Shown piece after piece: positions 61,402 to 64,000 of a stretch of DNA of 64,000 nt. A program made the translations under genes and the position numbers. The stretch comes from Pseudomonas extremaustralis (GTDB lineage: Bacteria > Pseudomonadota > Gammaproteobacteria > Pseudomonadales > Pseudomonadaceae). The DNA lies in assembly GCF_900102035.1 (NCBI RefSeq), contig NZ_LT629689.1:744001-808000 (forward strand). Reading direction: 5' to 3'. The notes beneath the pieces are model-generated. The model had not been told where the DNA came from and searched no databases. It worked only from the letters and a program-made list of their open reading frames with translations. The stretch's first letter is position 1. Each line of letters opens with the position of its first letter.

Positions 61402-62868
61402 ATGAAATCGAAAAAAGCTTTTATGCTGGGCGCGGCCATGGCGGCCACCTGCTTCGTTTCGGCCTTTGCCCTGGCCGAGCAATACCCTTCGCAACCCCTC
61501 CCCAAACTCAGTGCCCAGGCGCTCAAGCAAGCGGTTGAGAAAGCGCTGAAGCCCGGGGGGACGCTTGAATCCAAGCCCATCTCCGCGCAATTGCAGCAAA
61601 AGCTCAAGGCAGCCATGGCGACGAAAGCCGCCGGCCAGTCCAAGGCGGTTGCCGGCAAGGCGGCGAAAGTCACCACGGTGGCCACCGTTGACAGCGAAGT
61701 GAAGAAACCCGATCAGGACACGCTCAAAACGGCGGTCGCCGAGTTTGTACCGCTGTTTCCGACGCTGGACGTCAACACCCTGTACACCATCAGCGACGTG
61801 CAAACCGGCCAGGCGTTTCCCTACCACTTCAATCTGCCGCAGAGCGCGCGGGTACTGGTGCAACTGATCGACCAGAGTGCCGGCGCCGATATGTCCCTGA
61901 GCCTGTTTCGCGATGATGGCCAGGGCAACCCGCAGTTGATCGACACCTCCGACAACCCCGGCAACGCCGACGAGTACCTCGGCGGTGTGCTGCCGGCGGG
62001 GGATTACTACTGGTACATGGTGGCCAACACGGCCGACAACGCGCAGTTCAGTTTTGGCGTGGCGGTGGACACCAACATCGATGCCTATGAACCCAATGAC
62101 ACGCCCCAGGCCTCGTTTGTACTGCCCGATGCCCTGAACCGAGTGACGGGCAATATCGACAACCCCAACGATGTCGACTACTTCGCGTTCCAGGCCACCC
62201 GTGGCCAGAACGTGGCGATGTCCTTGAGCGACGATAAAAAGGGTGTGCGCGACCAGTGGATCTTCGAGCGCCTGGAGGGCAATAACTGGGTCGTGGTGCC
62301 GGCCGGTACCAGCCTGACCACCTCGGGCGTGGCGCCGGGTTATGTCGCCCAGGTGCGGGTCCGGGCCAACCCGGCCGTGGTCCAGGACCCCACGGCGCAG
62401 TACCGGCTCACCCTGGGGTCGGCGCCGCGCTTGAATACCTTCGATGTGAAGGGCGACAACATCGTGCGCGTGCCGTATTCGGTGTTTTCCCTGGCGACCC
62501 AGACCGCGCGGACGTTGAACTGGTCGACCCAGTGGTCCGACTCCACGGGGGCACCACTGTTGGGCGTGACGCCGATCCTGCGTGTCGACAAGCGCTTTGA
62601 CGGCGCCGAGTTCCACTGGACCGATTTCAAGGCCACCACCAACAGTGCGGGTGCGTCCCTGGCCAGCGCCGGCCTGGGTGAGTGCTTTGGCGAGTACCGC
62701 GTGGTGATCCCGGACAGCAGCACCGGCGTGGCGTACAACTGGGACACCACCTTCAACTTCGGCGGCTGGCGTATCGAGCTGGACGAGTTCCCCGGCGTCG
62801 GGGTAGGGGGCGATAACGTGCCGTATGTGAGCCTGGGGCATATCTGCACCCAGGACATCAAACACTGA
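61402..62868 (+). CDS. Secreted protein with PPC-like beta-sandwich domains, no enzyme domain
   Basis: The 488-residue protein has a Sec signal peptide (about 1-25, SAFALAEQ), a low-complexity Ala/Lys/Gln-rich stretch (about 30-100), and then at least two bacterial pre-peptidase C-terminal (PPC) type sandwiches: about 115-215 (YHFNLPQSARVLVQLIDQS, GGVLPAGDYYWYMV) and about 220-310 (DAYEPNDTPQAS, DVDYFAFQATRGQNV). No protease or other catalytic motif is visible. It is probably exported and binds a surface or partner. A strong terminator follows. The function is not known. Confidence 0.7.
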   Translation: MKSKKAFMLGAAMAATCFVSAFALAEQYPSQPLPKLSAQALKQAVEKALKPGGTLESKPISAQLQQKLKAAMATKAAGQSKAVAGKAAKVTTVATVDSEVKKPDQDTLKTAVAEFVPLFPTLDVNTLYTISDVQTGQAFPYHFNLPQSARVLVQLIDQSAGADMSLSLFRDDGQGNPQLIDTSDNPGNADEYLGGVLPAGDYYWYMVANTADNAQFSFGVAVDTNIDAYEPNDTPQASFVLPDALNRVTGNIDNPNDVDYFAFQATRGQNVAMSLSDDKKGVRDQWIFERLEGNNWVVVPAGTSLTTSGVAPGYVAQVRVRANPAVVQDPTAQYRLTLGSAPRLNTFDVKGDNIVRVPYSVFSLATQTARTLNWSTQWSDSTGAPLLGVTPILRVDKRFDGAEFHWTDFKATTNSAGASLASAGLGECFGEYRVVIPDSSTGVAYNWDTTFNFGGWRIELDEFPGVGVGGDNVPYVSLGHICTQDIKH

Positions 62869-62888
62869 TAGACCGTTGTAAATGAAGG

Positions 62889-62917
62889 GGGGCAGCCTGA
62901 GGGGGCTGCCCTTTTTT
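62889..62917 (+). terminator. Intrinsic terminator
   Basis: GGGCAGCC and GGCTGCCC form a GC-rich stem followed by six T, 20 bp after the stop of the secreted protein gene. Its T-tract overlaps the stop codon of the convergent gene. Confidence 0.9.
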
Positions 62918-64000
62918 CATTCCTCCGGCGCCAGTGCCAAGGCCAGCGGCAAGCGCGCCATGCTCGTGTTCTTCAACGAACCCAGGTACAACCAGTCGCC
63001 ATATTCCCGGGCGGTGGTGATCGGCGAGTAATTGCCCGCGCTGCCGTCCTGCAGGTTGGCGATGACCTTGCCCTCGGTGTCGAGCCCCAGCACAAAGCCT
63101 TTGCGCTCGATGGGCTTGGGCACCACCATCAGCGCGCGCACCATCATCTTGCGCAGCAGCGGGTAGCCGGCAACGCTGTCGAGCAACGGGTTGCGCGGTG
63201 AGTACAGCGCCACCCAGAAGCGGTCCTGGCCGTTGAAGCTGAGGTTGTCCGGCAGGCCCGGCAGGTTGTCGATAAACAGGTCATGGCTGCCGGCGCGCTC
63301 GCCCTTGAGCCAATAGCGGCTGATGCGATAGGCGCCGGTTTCATTGACCAGCACGTAGCGTTCATCCGGGCCCAGGGCCACACCGTTGGCGAATTGCAGC
63401 TGGTCCAGCAACACCTCGGTGTTGCCGGTGCTGAAGTCATAGCGCAACAGCCGCCCATCGCCGCCATGTTCGATCACCGCCTCGCCATCCTGGCCGTAAC
63501 CCCAACGGCTCGAGGCATCGCTGAAATACGCATAACGACCACTGGCGTCCACGGCCACGTCGTCGGTAAAGCCAAAGGGCACGCCATTGGCGCTGGTGCT
63601 CAAAGTGCTCAGCTGGCGATTGGCATCCAGCGCCAGCAGGCCCTTGATCCCATCGGCAATGATCAAGCGCCCATCCGGGTGCAGCGCCAGGCCCAGCGGC
63701 CGGCCACCGGTATTGGCCAGCACTTCCAGGCTGCGACTGTCGGGCGAGGTGCGGATGATGCGCCCGTCATGCAGCCCGCTGATCAGCAAGCCCTGGGCAT
63801 CCAGCACCAAGGCCTCGGGCCCGGCGATGTCCTGGGCGCCGATTCTCTGCACGCCCTTGAGGCGCTGGTTTTGCGCGTAGGGGCCGTCTTTCATCGACGG
63901 CGCCTTGGGCGGCGTCCAGTTCACCGGTTGCACCGGGGTGGGCATCAGCAGCAGAAACGCGATCACCGCCAGCAGCAGGACAAACAACAGATGACGCAGT
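62917..64000 (-). CDS. SMP-30/gluconolactonase/strictosidine synthase-like protein (5' end beyond the window)
   Basis: The reading frame is open to the window edge (about 361 residues visible). It begins with a hydrophobic segment (LRHLLFVLLLAVIAFLLLMP), so it is membrane-anchored or exported. The rest is a six-bladed propeller: GPEALVLDAQGLLISGLHDG, GRPLGLALHPDGRLIIADG, DDVAVDASGRYAYFSDASS, FANGVALGPDERYVLVNET. Strictosidine synthase/paraoxonase-like lactonases share the FANGVALSPDE and NETxxYRI motifs. The likely reaction is lactone or ester hydrolysis; the substrate is unknown. Confidence 0.8.
   Translation of the reverse strand, partial: LRHLLFVLLLAVIAFLLLMPTPVQPVNWTPPKAPSMKDGPYAQNQRLKGVQRIGAQDIAGPEALVLDAQGLLISGLHDGRIIRTSPDSRSLEVLANTGGRPLGLALHPDGRLIIADGIKGLLALDANRQLSTLSTSANGVPFGFTDDVAVDASGRYAYFSDASSRWGYGQDGEAVIEHGGDGRLLRYDFSTGNTEVLLDQLQFANGVALGPDERYVLVNETGAYRISRYWLKGERAGSHDLFIDNLPGLPDNLSFNGQDRFWVALYSPRNPLLDSVAGYPLLRKMMVRALMVVPKPIERKGFVLGLDTEGKVIANLQDGSAGNYSPITTAREYGDWLYLGSLKNTSMARLPLALALAPEE

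Noticed and set aside
1..64000. CRISPR arrays, tRNA and rRNA genes
   Set aside because: Looked for in the intergenic stretches; no phased spacer-repeat pattern, tRNA cloverleaf or rRNA sequence was seen.

Overview
The window is about 64 kb of GC-rich chromosome. Gene content and codon use point to a Pseudomonas of the fluorescens group: a PfeRS/PfeA/PfeE enterobactin-type locus, tandem LysR genes, AAHS and MHS transporters, degenerate intergenic repeats and stand-alone arnT. No rRNA, tRNA, CRISPR array or phage gene was seen. Both edges cut genes: a shikimate dehydrogenase-like gene at the left and an SMP-30/gluconolactonase-like gene at the right.

Layout. 1-6587 is a catabolic cluster: shikimate dehydrogenase-like gene, IclR and PobR-like AraC regulators, SDR, 3-ketosteroid-dehydrogenase-like flavoprotein, NIPSNAP protein and aromatic-acid symporter. 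It reads like a route that oxidises an alicyclic acid towards an aromatic one. 6584-7984 is a chemoreceptor that lacks its signalling tip. 8824-13163 is a five-gene sulfide-oxidation operon (persulfide dioxygenase, rhodanese-like/SQR fusion, TauE/SafE exporter, two YeeE-type proteins). It has a clear sigma-54 promoter and is divergent from a FisR-type activator (13410-14735) that carries the three sulfane-sulfur-sensing cysteines. Directly downstream is cydPABX-ybgE (14894-18199), an E. coli-type bd quinol oxidase that could keep respiration going when sulfide blocks haem-copper oxidases.

18302-24321 holds a glycan gene, a BamA-like protein, a CpxRA-like two-component pair and an unrecognised small gene. 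24506-29346 is a sigma-54/GntR-controlled amino-acid ABC transporter with a gamma-glutamyltransferase-family enzyme. 29473-37301 is an iron-siderophore region: an STN-type TonB receptor, then PfeR, PfeS, PfeA and PfeE. 37312-42217 is a LysR-FMO-SDR-MFS-RidA cluster. 43773-45238 encodes FetA/FetB.

45239-47462 is a low-GC insert at the 3' end of fetB. It carries a two-gene ABC-2 exporter and a broken small ORF, and ends in a scar made of an arnT 3' fragment and a second, synonymously diverged copy of the fetB 3' end. 47580-51402 holds GST, two overlapping LysR genes, a PNPOx-fold protein and a DUF6124-like gene. A candidate structured RNA and an orphan sugar-type ABC ATPase follow. 52785-56854 is a lipid A modification group (histidine phosphatase, ArnT and an ArnT-like protein). 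57101-61287 is a LolD/FtsX/AttH-like transport operon. 61402-62868 encodes a secreted protein with PPC-like domains behind a LexA-like box.

The most notable observations are the tip-less chemoreceptor, the low-GC exporter island with its duplicated fetB end, the sulfide sensing/oxidation/respiration block, and the apparently additional BamA next to a Cpx-like pair.
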